A stretch of 64,000 nucleotides of DNA from Amphibalanus amphitrite (GCF_019059575.1 NW_024882904.1:62001-126000); one strand, 5' to 3'. Positions 32,845 to 45,030 are shown, numbered from the stretch's first letter. Notes: generated from the letters alone by a model not told the origin. Made by a program: numbers and translations.

Positions 32845-33349
32845 CGGTGGTGTGCGGTGCATGGGATGGCACGCGTCACGTGCACCCGTGAGGGCACTTT
32901 TGTTGAAAAAATGCTGTTTTTGACGGATTTTGGAATTGATTTTATTTTCAGGTGACCGTTAAACGGAGCGAGTTGAAACAACGCCTGTTGGCAAGAGAAA
33001 TGTACAGTATATCTAAAAAGTATGTCCCCTGGTTTGGCTCTCCCACAGGAGGCGAATCGGTAACTTGGCTGAATCCCAGTTGCGGCACCCGGCCGCCAGG
33101 GTCGCTGCCGCGCGAGTGGCCTTGACCGCTCGCATGCCATTGGCAGTTCGGTCCCTCCTCATCTATACCGAGGTGGGGAGGGGAGAAGAGGGGAAGAGAG
33201 GGGAGGGAGCGGCATCCGCTCGGCACTGGGCGATACCTGGCTGACCCCGCGCTCCCTCGCTGACCTCCGTCCTGCCCTCAGGCGAAGACCGACTTCCTCG
33301 GCCCGTAGCGGCCGAGCGGAAAACCGAGCTCGCGGGGCGCGACTCCATT
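32845..33349. other. anonymous GC-rich sequence
   Basis: No gene seen. A purine-rich GGGGAGAAGAGGGGAAG tract lies at 33176-33210. Confidence 0.4.
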
Positions 33350-33647
33350 GGCCCAATCTTATAAATGGAATGCTGTCGTATTCACGGCATTACAAACGAA
33401 AGCACACGATTGGTGCATAATGCGCCCTCCCATTCAAATAAGCCCACCCACTTCAATAGATGGTGTAGTTTCTTAGGGCGTAAAAGATGCAAAACACTAC
33501 CGAACTTTCTTAGCTCGGCCACTGGGACCGTCAATATACAATTGACTGAAATGCATGAAAACCATTTTGCATTTAATAGCCGTTTTCTGCACCCAAACTT
33601 CAGCCAGTGACGCCCTGTCCATCCTAAAGCGTTTATAAGATTGGTCC
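33350..33647 (+). mobile_element. miniature element, family I copy 1
   Basis: Inverted ends GGCCCAATCTTATAAA (33350) and TTTATAAGATTGGTCC (ending about 33646). The interior matches 58758-58990 in inverted orientation, including TGCAAAATGGTTTTCA. A 112-residue minus frame over it reflects this repeat and is not recognised as a protein. Confidence 0.75.
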
Positions 33648-33781
33648 CAGCACCCGATTTTATATGAGGAAGTCGTTTAAACAGCATCTCATCTCTAACC
33701 AATTTATTCATTATGGCCACTTTTACAGGAAGTCTATAGAGCTTTGACTTTTACATTTCTTCCTCGCTCAGGAGCAACGTT

Positions 33782-35270
33782 TTAACCCTCACCGGACCTT
33801 TAGGTTTTCTGAATAACGAGGGGGCGTTGGGGGGTTGGAAGTGAGGGAACAACCCCCTTCGCCGATTCGCCCCTAATTGAGCCCCTTGAGCTAGCCCCAC
33901 GAAAGAACGATCGTGTGCGTCGTTACGAAATGCAGCGATTGGTCTCCGATTTTAAGGACTAGGGTCAGCCGATGACTTCTGAGGTGAGGTCAAGTGGCCC
34001 AAGGTACAGGTTCGGTTTTTGGTAAATAACTTCGCTAAAAATGATCGCCGATCAGCGATTTTAGCAGCATCCTGTTTGTCTGGCTCAGGCGTGTCGAATG
34101 GTATACTTTTTCTTCGGGTGAGATCAACTAAAGGTGTTAACCCTCGCCCGTAAACGGTGTTTTGCCACCTTCGCCCATGCAGGGGGGGGGGGGTGTTGGT
34201 GCGACCCCCCTGGCGTTTGAAAACGGAGCGTCGTAGAGCTTAGCGGAAAATACCAACGGATTGCTATCAACGAGATCTCGCGATTGGTGGTATATTTTTG
34301 GTCCTAGGTCAACATTTGACCTACTTATGACCGGTCAAAGGTCAAATTTTCGAAAAAATCTAACTTTTTCAGAGTTCCGCGCCGATTGCAGCAAAACGGT
34401 AAGAGATATCGACTTAAAACCATCACTATCGTGATCCTTGATCAATTCTCTATCGTTTGGTGTGTATTTCGATGTCATAACTCTAAAAATAATGCGTTGG
34501 GAGCATCGGAAGTCTGCAAGGTCATTTGTGCATTGGGTCACGTCAGGCGTGTGACGTCACTGACCTGACCCTGACCCAAAATGAACTACAAGAAACAACC
34601 GACGATGTCTGAAATGGATAGCAAATTCAAATTCAGGGCATCAAAATACCCCGAAAAGGCATACAAGTGCAAGAAGTCATTACAGGTCAACCGAGGTCAC
34701 CGACCTTACCTTGACCTTTAGTAAGCTTCAAAATGTCAACGGACATTGTGCCAATGTCAAATCAGCCAGTTGTGATTCTAAAACAATCCATCAGTGTGTC
34801 AGGTCAGTCGGCATTTATACCAATGTGAAGCAATCTCCAATTTAGCGTAAATCTGGCCGGAGGTTGTTCCCTTTATGACGTCATAACTCCGTGACCTGAC
34901 ATGACCTTGACAAAAAAAAAACCAAAAGTTGCGCAAAGGATGCCCCAGAGGGTACTGAAAATTTGAGCAGGCTATCAGAAACGGTTCGGCGTGTAGCTAA
35001 GAAAAACCTCAGGGGGGGGTTGCACAACCCCTCCCCCCCTACATGGGCGAGGGTTAACCTCGGGGCAAGGTCAGGTCGTAGCCCGTCAGGTCACGGAGCT
35101 GGTCAAAGGAGGTCATATTGCATATCAATCGATTCGGCAGGTCTTTCGATGTCCATTAGTGGCTTTATCGACTCGGTAGCTTCTGTTGATCGGGAGTTAT
35201 TGACGAAAAACTGATAGCCTTAGTAACGTGATAAATGACGTCACGCAAGATCAACAATGCAAAAGAGAAG
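33782..35270 (-). mobile_element. family B-like TTAA element, interrupted
   Basis: TTAACCCTCACCGGACC at 33782 matches the inverted right end of 3089-3976. 33950-34136 plus 35058-35270 together match 3400-3830 in reverse. The interruption, 34137-35057, falls exactly at TTAA. Its far end beyond 35270 is unclear. Confidence 0.7.
34137..35057 (-). mobile_element. TTAA element, family D copy 2, nested
   Basis: TTAA at 34137-34140 and 35054-35057. Inverted relative of 5179-6136 over most of its length. Hairpins at 34180-34212 and 35008-35038 (GTTG..CAAC). The paralogous empty site in 3640-3660 reads GTTGACC where this copy has GTTAACC around the insertion. Confidence 0.85.
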
Positions 35271-35500
35271 CATCAGACCTTGTGCACGCAGTCCTAAAAT
35301 GTTCATTTTAGCCTAGGACAGTTAAGGACAGTTTCACACAGTTCATTTTAGGACTGTTCATTTATGACGTCATAGATCAGTGACCTGACTTGACCTAAAA
35401 ATGCAGTTGGCGTAAAAAAAAACCCGACTTATCAAATTCCGACTAAAAAATAGACTTATAATCCGGTTAATCAAATCCCGACCTTGTTTTTCTCTGACCA
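35271..35500. other. remnant with internal inverted TCCTAAAATG words
   Basis: 35293-35367 has TCCTAAAATGTTCATTTTAG and the inverted CATTTTAGGACTG. Probably part of the interrupted element. No gene. Confidence 0.4.
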
Positions 35501-36005
35501 TTAAAGGGACTATCCCACCTTTAACATGGGGTTTGAGTTGAGATAGCCAAGTTTGCGGCGAGGTTCAGAAACCACTATCTATCTAGGTTGCAACCCCCGC
35601 GGCCTCTTGGTGTTGAAGAAATTCGTTCCCTTCATTTGAAAATGGGCCTTGTACAAGGCCCTATCTTCAACATGGAGCGACCGTTAGTGTGACGTCACCT
35701 CGTTTAGTCATTCTGATTTAAATGGGTTTGTTCGTTGAAAAATCGCTTAAAACTTGGTCTGAACTTTGTTGTGGTGCCTACAGAGTAAAAAGAATCAGCT
35801 TTATGACAGCAATGTGGCCTGGGGAAGGAGGTAATTTTGGGCTGTGACGTCACATATTTGAAAGTTTGTGTTTGGAATATGGGAAGGCTAAGATGTTTAA
35901 TGAAAAATAAATGCCAGAACCGTGTTCCTGGTCATCCAATCTATAAAGTAGGGCACAATTTAACTGGTTTTAACAACATTTTAGAAGGTGGGATAGTCCC
36001 TTTAA
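35501..36005 (+). mobile_element. TTAA miniature element, family G copy 2
   Basis: TTAAAGGGACTATCCCACCT at 35501 with the inverted end at 36005. Same family and orientation as 19103-19589; the changed bases in one end (ACTATC) are matched in the other (GATAGT), as expected if ends stay paired or are copied together. TTAA at both ends. Confidence 0.85.
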
Positions 36006-36966
36006 TGTTGAAGCCTTACAGGCGATTGTTTTGAACGCGGAAGATGCTGAATCTTGGTTAACCCCTTACTTATCGTATGATCAAGAACGTCAGTGTTAGA
36101 AAGTTAATTAACAATTTTATTTAGGGTAGTTAAATTCAAGTCGGTATGAATCCGACTTGACAATTTACTAGGTGGGTTTCGCAGCGCTATTAGTTCGGCA
36201 TGTAATTATAAATCATTGCTAATTTCGATCCGGATATCGTTATTCAATGCTGGCCTTTGCGTCCTCAGAAAAGTTGTTTATAGTCATGAAGACTTGCATT
36301 GACCCATACTTTCCATTTTTTCAGCACCATTATTCGCCGTAGTTGACCAGGTGTTTTTCTTCAGCTCTCCCCTGAATCCTTTGGCTTAGACCTGGCGTAT
36401 CACCCGTGCATCGCAAGACGCACCTACCACACAAAAGTTCACGATCCCCACGAACCCACATCAGCGTCCGTTCGCTTGGTGTGTGACCCCCTGACCTTTG
36501 GCCGCGACAACTGCCAGCTTGCCGGAGCACCCCTCCCTACACGCGCTCCCCCGCCCGCTCCCCTCCCTCCTTCTCGGGGTCGTGTCACTGAGGCTTGGGC
36601 TTACGCTACTATCGGCCGCTGCGTAGCTCTCACCGAGCGCATGAGAATACGTAGTCTCTCGGTGCGGATTCAGCCAACTACCGGCTCGCGACACCAGCGC
36701 CGCGTAGTGGCGACGGTACATTCTTTTTAGACATACCTACTGTACCGCCTCTCATGAGAAAATTGTGAATAGCTAATTGATGGACGCCAAGGTGGTGCAA
36801 AGCGCTGCAGAAAATGGTGTTTGTCGATGATGTGCCACTTTATTAATCACACGGGGTTTGCTGCATAACTTGATGCGTTTAGCAATTAAAAATGGCACCG
36901 TTGGAAAGAGCATTCAATTCTGGCAAAGGTTCAGTCTTCATTTTTGCATGATGAGCAGCATTATTC
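36006..36966. other. anonymous sequence, no gene seen
   Basis: GC-rich patch 36500-36720 without a recognisable protein. No repeat identified. Confidence 0.4.
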
Positions 36967-37290
36967 TCAACCCGGCAGTTGCTGGGGTATTTCGCCACCC
37001 GCCGTTTGCTGGGGAGGGGCGTTAAACGCCCCCAGCCGATAACTCGAGAACCAATTGGCGCAGTGAAACGCACGAGGCGGCAAACGAAAGAACGCGACGA
37101 GACGCTTCAGATGAGTACTTAAAAAATGAATTTCGAAGTCACTGGTCGGGTCAAGGTCAGGTCAAACACCTGAAATCGGGCTTTCGGTAGCATGAACTTC
37201 AGAACCTCGATTGCCGCTTACTGCGTGTCGCTACCAGGAGCCAAGTTAGGAGCCAGGTCGCGTGAAAACGCCCGCCCGCCCCCCCCCCCC
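36967..37290 (-). mobile_element. family H element, partial inverted copy
   Basis: 36967-37130 is the reverse complement relative of 32640-32814 (ACCCGGCAGTTGCTGGGG, CACCCGCCGTTTGCTGG). Its hairpin has GCGTT..AACGC where copy 1 has a G-T pair. The other end is missing or lies near the C-run at 37277-37293. Confidence 0.65.
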
Positions 37291-37490
37291 CCCAGCATGA
37301 CACGGAAAACACAGGCCACCAGCACTAATAACTAATAGGTAATGGAGAGGTCGCAAAATTGACCTGTCCCTCAATGTACATATTTTGTCTGGGGATTACG
37401 CAAGGCGAATGTTCGGTGAGCTCAGCAGGTATCTATGGCGCTTATTCAAAGTCGATTATGCACACTCACATAATCAAAGGTCGTCTTCTA

Positions 37491-38835
37491 TAGGGTAGGG
37501 TGGGGCAATTTGAACATGTGGGGCAATTTGAACATAGTGTGAATAACAGAAAATTACGGAAAATCCATAAGTGGCATGACAATAAGACCAATGGGAGAAA
37601 TTGTCGTAACTAAAAGGGCTATCATATGAACGGGGTTTAAAGTTTCAGGGAATGAAGATGTTGACGCACAGTGTAAAAATCAATTTCGCAAGGAAAAAAC
37701 GCCTAACAACACGTCATTGCAACTTCATTGCAGCGCAAAATCTTGCATTGCTAGCGCCTAATACGCAACGGCTTTTGTTGTATAATGACCTAATCAGTGC
37801 CTTCAATCCAAGAAATTTGCTTTTGAACTCTGTTTTTTAAAATGGCAAAATAACTTTTAGCGTGGGGTAATGTGAACATAGTGTAAGAATTTGAATGAAG
37901 ACAGGGATAGCTCCAAAAAAAAACAACGCTCCCAGTTTTTTTTGCCAATATTTTCGACCCAAGGCAATAGCAGATAAGTGATGCCAGTTTTAGAAAATTT
38001 ACGTCTAACATCCGTCTAATGTCCAGCATTTTTGTTGATTTTCCGTCCAAAAATGTTAAAGTCAACTATTTGTCCAAATATGTCCGAAAATTATGCAGCT
38101 ATCAACACTCAAAACTGTCATTTATATTGCTTATCATGTAATTTTACCAGCCGAAAAGTGTTCATTATATTGAGAGCTTAACAAGCTTTCCATTCGCCAA
38201 TCAATGCTATGCACGATTACTTTATAAAAAGCGCTGAAGTGTAGCAAGCCATCGTCCAATGTTGTCCAGTCTGCTACCTTTGTCCAACCAATTCCGAATT
38301 GGACATTGGACAAAATCAGAATTCCAAATGTCCAGGTTTCGATTGGCACCACTTTAACAGATGTAGTACGGTTGGGAGAGTTTTTATCGAACAAAAATGA
38401 CAGACGTTCTGTTAATTGAAGAGGCGCGAATTCTGTCAACTGACCGGTGTGCAGCGTGCAGATAATGATGCTCTGCAACTGTTATTTTTGCTGTTGTGTT
38501 GATTTTTCAAGTAAAGGTATGTTTAGAATTGTTCTGCCTATTTGTTTATGGGTCAAACAACATCGGTGCTGGCGAGACTATCGTTTTTATGACAGGTAAA
38601 GGCAGTATGTTCAAATTACCCCACGGTGGGGCAATTTGAACACACCGTGACTTGGTGGAGAAGTGAGGCTATGCTATTCAAGGTATGCTCGGCTCGTCCA
38701 AAAATGAGGCTTGCATGGTGACAGCAAGTGACACTTGCGCTACTGAAGCAGTTTTTCTTCATCCAGGGTTGAACTGGAATTTGGTACAACGGAGAAGACG
38801 TAAAAATATGTTCAAATTACCCCACACTACCCTAC
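37491..38835. mobile_element. element with GGGGCAATTTGAACA terminal repeats
   Basis: The left end is TAGGGTAGGGTGGGGCAA followed by two GGGGCAATTTGAACAT copies. The right end has two inverted copies and CACACTACCCTA. Further single copies occur at 38610-38642. TA at the ends would fit a TA target. The inside has a 114-residue minus frame (38134-38478) that I cannot assign. A fragment of the same family is at 22398-22530. Confidence 0.7.
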
Positions 38836-39499
38836 TACGTCAGCCGAGGACATCCTTATACCTCAGTGCCACTACATGGGACAGTCTCACGCCTCATCCA
38901 TCTGGCACTCATGCCAGTCACCCATGTCCACAAGTAGGGACTGCGCGCACTATAGACATAGAATTTAAGGTGATTTGTGGAGAGAAAATCCAGAACGTAT
39001 GTCAGCGTTCGGTCGCCTCTGACTGCAGTCGCTGCTAGTATGACAATCAGTTGGGATCTCATGGTGGATCTTATGGTCTGAAATGTTCAAGTCTTTCCTG
39101 GATTCCAATTTCGGCAATAAATCGCAGCGTGAATCCTTCATACTACGTGCGGTCTTAGATTCTAAGCACGGCCACTCCGGTCGACCACAGGCTGCAGCCC
39201 ACAGGTCACTTTGGAAATCAGTGAGTGAACCTGTATAATTTTTTTGCAACGAATAAAAAATGTGCTCATCGATCAATGTATGATTTACCGTTTCAAATTC
39301 GCATGGTTGCGTTTTTTGAGAATACAATGTCCGTAGCCTGAGCTCCTTTCATATATCGTGCTAAATATTCATCAAGATCAAGGTTTTTTTGCTAAAACAA
39401 CACCGGGCTGCAAATTGCATTAATTGGATTTTATGACAAATCAGCGAAACCTAGTTTTTATACTCGCATTTTGCAGCACCTAGTAAATCATGCATGAAC
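38836..39499. other. anonymous sequence, no gene seen
   Basis: Minus frame of 120 residues (38965-39327) without recognised features. No repeat seen. Confidence 0.35.
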
Positions 39500-39622
39500 T
39501 CATGACGTTATATTTTAGACTGACGCCCCTGTCGCGAGCTGACAATGGCGCCCCTCTCAAGGGAAAAAGTCGCCCCCTCGAGCACCATGGCCCCCTTTCG
39601 CTGATTTCTGGCTACGCCACTG
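39500..39622. mobile_element. end fragment of a CAGTGGCGTAGCC-type (hAT-like) element
   Basis: The plus strand ends ATTTCTGGCTACGCCACTG at 39622, the complement of the CAGTGGCGTAGCCAG end common to a group of hAT elements. The opposite end was not found. G/C runs at 39673-39765 look like parts of related GGCGGATCCAGGGGG sequences. Confidence 0.5.
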
Positions 39623-40226
39623 TATGTCGGTGCATGGAAAAAAATGACTTTAGTTCTTAAAAACTGCTGAGTCAAGGGCGGATCCAGGGGGCCAACGGGG
39701 CCATGCCCCCCCCCCCCAAGACGGTTAAAGGGGGACCATACTATGTTTTGCCCCCCCCCCCCCAAGACATAAGTCAAGAAAACTAATGAATACACATTCT
39801 CTAAGTTCCTATTGTCAAAAACTGCAATATTGCTTCCATGGCTGAGTGGCCTTGGGGCAAAACGGTGAAAAAAGGTGAAAAAAGTCTGCCAACCAGTTAA
39901 ATTTGGCAGCCTGATCCGCGCGATGAAGCGCAATGATTCAAAACAAAGTACGAATAATGAGCCGTGTTCGGGCTCCGTGCAAAATATTTTGCCGTGTGTG
40001 ACGGGCGGGACACATGAATGACGTCAGCCACCTGGCTCCGCCCACTTTCCGCCGGCCGCAGAGCCGAGGGCCGCGGCCGCCGCGGCAGTTCGATGCGCAG
40101 CGAGCCGTGGCGCGGACGGACTGGTGATTTTCGTTACATAACTGAGTAAAATACATTCAAATGTGGTTAATAGCAATGTGCCTCTGAAAAGAAAGATAGT
40201 GATGCCCAAAAAACAGCACACAACCA
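39623..40226. other. anonymous sequence with G/C runs and a GC-rich patch
   Basis: C-runs at 39706-39718 and 39750-39764; a GC-rich segment at 40030-40130 with TGACGTCA at 40018. No gene seen. Confidence 0.35.
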
Positions 40227-41421
40227 TTCACCCGCGCCCCACTGGCGGGGGGGCTATTCATAGCCCCCTTCCTGTTTTTTCTGCAATAACTTCCAAACCA
40301 CTTGACGTATCAACGCCAAACTTTCAGTACCTTCGGCTGCATCAATTTAACGCCTTGTGTCAAAATTTGAACTTCATAGCTACCATAGGTCGGCCGAAAA
40401 TGACGTCAGAATGACGTCACGTTCGGCCGATTTCGACGCAAAACATTGAACCACGGCAATCACTCCCAAGAGCTCAGTTTTTAAGCTAGATCAAATTTCT
40501 TTGCATGAGAGGACTCAGAATAGACTGCGCTATCAAACTGCCATCTCGGATTTTCAAAAATTTAAAAATTTCGAAAATTATCCATAACAAAATTCAAAAT
40601 TTAAACTTTATATTTTTTTCTTCAAAACTTTTTAACTTTTCAAAAAAAAACGGAATAAATGTGATAGAACACTTGGTTATGACTTACTCTAGCAAGTTTT
40701 AGCTAAATATCTTCGAAAACGGCCAAGTTATACGCATTATTGAAAAAAATCACAAATATAAAGTTTCAAATCAATTAATCAATTTTCCAGTACGTTTTTG
40801 ACATCATACACCAATATAAATAGCACCACATCGTGTTTCAGAGCTGAAACTGCATCCGATAGACATGTTTTTTGTTGAAAAATTTCAACTTTGTAATTTG
40901 ACCTTTTTTTACCTGAAAGTGACCTGACCTCAGCTATATTCAGATGAAAATGGCCTCAAATGACACAAGCGACACCGAATTCGAAATCTATGGTCTAAAT
41001 GGACCATAAAACATGTGTCACGGGACCAACTTATGACATAAGATTTCCGTGACCTATGATGACCTGACCCTGACCTGAAAATCAAAGTACAAGTTTGGTA
41101 CCCTCAGGGTATCTAGAGCATCTGTTCACGAGTGTGTAAACCAAAAATCAGCCTGATCTGACTTGTAAGACGGCAGCCAGAGCTCAAAAAGTGAACAAGC
41201 CAAATATCGATAATTTTTACTTTGACCTGACCTGTGACCTCATCGGTGACCTCGAGGTCAATCAAATTAGGTTTCGTTCGACAGTTTTTCCGGGGCTATC
41301 AGATGTCGTTTGAATTTTGACGATCGGCCCATTAGTGTCGGAGTTAGGAGGGGGCTATGAATAGCCCCCCCCCCCCCCAGTGGGGCGTGTTATACACAGA
41401 CCCCAGTGGGGCGCGGGTTAA
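40227..41421 (-). mobile_element. TTAA-type element, family A copy 2
   Basis: Inverted relative of 1795-2975 through almost its full length. The right flank is TTAA (41418-41421); the left is TTCA (40227-40230), a decayed or variant site. The CTAT..ATAG hairpins are kept at both ends (40246-40268 and 41350-41378). Confidence 0.85.
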
Positions 41422-41754
41422 CAATAAGAAATCTAGGAGGGTACGCTTTAATCCGCGCCACTTTCGCCTCCTGCAGCTACTATTTTCTTCTTGCGCAAAA
41501 CTGAAAGATTTTGCGCGAACCTACGTCACACGTGCGACGTCATGCGCCGAAGAGCGGAGCTTGGCACCCGAGGGACCCCAACTGCACATGCGTGATGCAA
41601 AATTTTACAATACCGATGCGCTGCCCGAACACGGCCCTGGGCAGACCATGGTACATACGATTAGATGTATTCGATAAAAGAGATTACGTCACCAGCTCAT
41701 GACGCCTGAGCAACCAGAGCGGTGGAATCGGATATCATCGGTCAAAACACTCTT
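41422..41754. other. anonymous sequence
   Basis: No gene recognised; 106-residue plus frame without family features. Confidence 0.35.
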
Positions 41755-43650
41755 CACTGTAAAAAATGTTAACTAACTTCCGTGTTATCATGGCAAATCT
41801 CACTAACCTAAAGCGTGTAAAGTTTACACGCATGTACTGGCCAAACGTGTTTTATATGACACGCTTTTAAGAAAAAACGTGTTATGAAACTAAGACATTA
41901 GTTTTCGACGTGGTGTTGACCTACACGCCTTTTGCGTGTGACCGTGTTACTTAACTAATATCTACCTATCAATGTACTAATATTATGCGTGTAAAGTAAC
42001 TAAAAAGTTAGTTATCCTGGCAAATCTCACTAGGCAAAAGCGTGTGAAGCTTACTAGCATTTTGCGTGTAAGCGTGTTTCCTTTTGTGCGTGTTATGTAA
42101 CACCGAAGTTAGTTATCATGCAACTAGGCATCGCCTAGTTGCAGGATAACTAACTTCGGTGTTACATAACACACACAGAAGAAAACACGCTTACACGCAA
42201 AATGTGAGTAAGCTTCACAAGCTTCTGCCGAGATTTGCACAACGTGCAATGTTATCCAGGCAAGCCAAATGCGTGTAAACTTCGGGATGCAGTGTGTAAA
42301 TACAAAGTTTACACGCATTTGGTTAGTGAGATTTGCCAGGATTACTCGAAACGTGCAAATATGTTTTACAGTATATACATGCGTGCGTTTTCACACACCG
42401 TGTTGCGACACGCGTCGAAATTTTTATTTAAAAAAAAAGTATCATACAGACGAGTATTTAAACACAAAGATGTTTATTCAAACCAACGTATAAAGCAACG
42501 CAACCAGCCTCATGCCAACCAACGTCATAAATCAGTCGGTAATCTGCACCGGTCGTGGTGACAAATCTGCACTGATTCACACCTGCAACTATATATAGCC
42601 TGCAGGAATCCGCACCAGCCATGACACCATACAGGCTCCAAATACCTATTACGAAAACATTGAGAATGCTTCATTTCTGTCGATATGGGTAAACTAAATT
42701 GCAACAAAAGGGCAAAAATTCCCTGACCGAACAATGGTGGCTCATGTGTCTACAAAAATTTTATTTGACAACATGGGTGCAGTGACAGGAATTGCATAAA
42801 ACCACCTCACCGCGTTCACTGGTTGAGTGCCCAACCAAAAATTAGGTACATTTAACTTCTTGTTCAAAGCTTAATGCAGTTTTAGTGTGCAACATGCTCA
42901 TTGTTCAGTCCGTCATATGTACTTATAGACGTCAATTGACAGTCAACAAATGAACAGTGTCTCCAACCTGAGACCCTCTAAAGCCTGGTTGGAGCTTCAT
43001 TTGAAAAGAAAATAAGTGACATGGGTACATAAACCACACTAAAACGCCAGCAATATCTGCACTGATCTTTCCCATATTCACTCACCATACCAGTAAGGAT
43101 GAAAGCCATGTCCAACAATCCATATCATTTCACTGTTTGATTTCTTATTATTCTTATTCTTAACACCACAGCAGCTCCTTATACTGCACACGCAACACTT
43201 ATACGCCACAGCTCAGCTCCTTCACAACGCACACGTCCTCTCCCTTCTCTGACTTGGCACAGACTGAACATGGCGGGCGTGCAGAGGGGCGCACAAAATG
43301 GCGATTTTTTTCAATTAACTAAGGTCTTTGTAATGATACAACAAAAAGGGTAGTAAGAAAACTAAGATTGTGAGTTACAACATGCGTTTGATTTGTTAGT
43401 TAACACGTTACCCAGAAAAAAAGGCAAAGGAAGCATAAACAAACATGTTTGTCAAATAACACGGCATGGTTTGCACGGATAATATTTGTCGGCTTACAAT
43501 GATGTTAGCTTTTCTGCTTCGATGAAATGGATGCGGTGTTAGGTTGCAAACATATGTGTTATCTGACCCGTTTTTTGCAACAACGTGTGTTTTGATACTA
43601 GATTTTGCTTGAAGAATTAACTAACTGGTTTGTTAGCATTTTTTACAGTG
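41755..43650. mobile_element. CACTG-ended element with internal palindrome
   Basis: Starts CACTGTAAAAAATGTTAAC at 41755 and ends with the complement, GTTAGCATTTTTTACAGTG, at 43650. CACTG ends resemble EnSpm/CACTA-type elements. Inside, a palindrome centred at about 42131 (GCAACTAGGC-ATC-GCCTAGTTGC) has arms of over 100 bases built from words such as GCGTGTAAAGTTTACACGC. No transposase frame was found in the remaining 1.3 kb. Confidence 0.7.
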
Positions 43651-43879
43651 TTGGTTCGAAAGTTGCGCTCACGATTGGTCGAAAAATCAACTACGTCATT
43701 GGTTTCATTAAACATGTAAGAGAAGTCCACATGACATCACATTGTTTTTCGGATTTATGGGCACGTGTTTGTGATATTGTGTAGTGTGTACTTACTGGTT
43801 GGTTATAATTGTAAATTTGTTGGAAATAAGACATCATGGACATCAGGCACTTTTTTAAGAAAGAGGAAGTCACAGGTCC
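43651..43879. other. anonymous sequence
   Basis: Nothing recognised. Confidence 0.3.
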
Positions 43880-44667
43880 CAGGGTGATTCATAGCCGTGT
43901 GACCTATTTAGTTGATCTCTCTTGAGAAGAGGATTGCATATTTTCGCGTGAAATTTCACGTGCTAGTAGCAAATTTTATGAAGTTTTGTTCGGTCTTGGT
44001 CTGGTCTCTGTATATCGCTCAAGATGTACACCGTGCAGCAAAATGTAGAAATGTGTAATTTTTATAATTTAACGCAGTCCGTTAAGCGGACACCAAGATA
44101 GTTCTGCGCGTCTGAGGGCCTGCACCCCAGGGAAGCTCCAAAGAAGATAACAATTAATAGAATTGTTAATAAATTCAAAACAGAGGACACGGTTTAATGA
44201 TAAATACGGCAGAAAAAAATTGGTAAGCGAACCCCGGAAAGTTGATTTCAAAGAGCGCCGAGGTCCCGTGGGCGCCACACTCGCCGGATCTCAACGTCGC
44301 ATGCAATTCTTCCTCGGGGCTATGCAAAGTCCGAGATCTTTTAGGAGAGTCCCCAGGATATTATGCGACTGAAGGACGCCATTGCAAGCTTCTTTGGCTC
44401 CATTTCCTTAGACATGTGGTGCGCCCGCGCCATCGCCAACTTTAGGTCTCTGGTGCTGGAGTCATCCGTCGCCGAGGTGGCCATTTTGAGCATCTTGTCT
44501 AAAATGAGTGTGAGCTTCAAAGGAAAAGTGTATATATGACTGATACAATACATGGATCAAAACTTCAGATTTGGCTCTTTCATATGGTGCTTCGCAATCG
44601 CATGTAACACGAAAGCATTTCCTGTAGTTTTCATTTATTTTCGGTCACACGGCTATGAATCACCCTG
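43880..44667 (+). mobile_element. mariner-type miniature or decayed element
   Basis: Inverted ends CAGGGTGATTCATAGCCGTG (43880) and its complement finishing at 44667. Between them lies the broken transposase end at 44255-44530. Only about 790 bases long, so most of the transposase is gone. A clear TA duplication was not seen. Confidence 0.8.
44255..44530 (+). pseudogene. IS630/mariner-type transposase C-terminus, broken
   Basis: The plus strand reads PWAPHSPDLN, the hallmark just before the last catalytic acidic residue in this superfamily. A frame change then follows within a few bases. The next frame gives GYAKSEIF, a stop, and SPQDIMRLKDAIASFFGSIS, then ARAIANFRS, matching in style the usual tail where a FFLWG motif is followed by LKxxI and RxxxxC segments. 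The FFLWG motif itself is damaged. With at least one frameshift and one stop it cannot make an enzyme. Confidence 0.75.
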
Positions 44668-44969
44668 TATTTTCAACGCTTGTCGCTTGCTGTAGTAAAG
44701 TTATCTTTGCTTGCGTTGGCCAAATATGTGATTCTTGTCGGAAAACTAAGGGCTGATCATCGCAACACTGAGATTATTAACTTCAGCTTGAGGGATTTCA
44801 GAAGCTTCATTCCAATTTCAAATTAATAGCAGCTTATTCATTAACACTATTAACCAGGTCCCAGGAGGGAATTGTCAAAAGCTCAGGGGTGCTTTCTTGG
44901 ATATTAGTAGAGCAGACGTCACACGAAGGTTTTCAAACCATGAAAAAAAAACCTAACCAAACCTGACCT
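44668..44969. other. anonymous sequence
   Basis: No gene. 44907-44940 resembles 24246-24290. Confidence 0.35.
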
Positions 44970-45030
44970 ATGTACGTTTTTTCGGCTACTAGTCGTTTAT
45001 AAACAACTAGTAGCCGAAAAAAACGTACAT
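44970..45030. repeat. perfect 26-bp-arm hairpin
   Basis: ATGTACGTTTTTTCGGCTAC and on to TAGT, then a loop of about 10 bases including TTTATAAA, then the complement. The arms look identical apart from one base in the T/A run. Confidence 0.85.

Noticed and set aside
33382-33720. 112-residue minus-strand frame as a gene
   Set aside because: It coincides with miniature element family I, and the same DNA recurs at 58758-58990 without a preserved frame.
1795-41421. A very large inverted duplication linking 1.8-6.1 kb with 34.1-41.4 kb
   Set aside because: Families A, B and D are inverted relative to their partners, but spacing and order differ and other families (G, hAT) are in direct orientation. 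Independent insertions explain it better.
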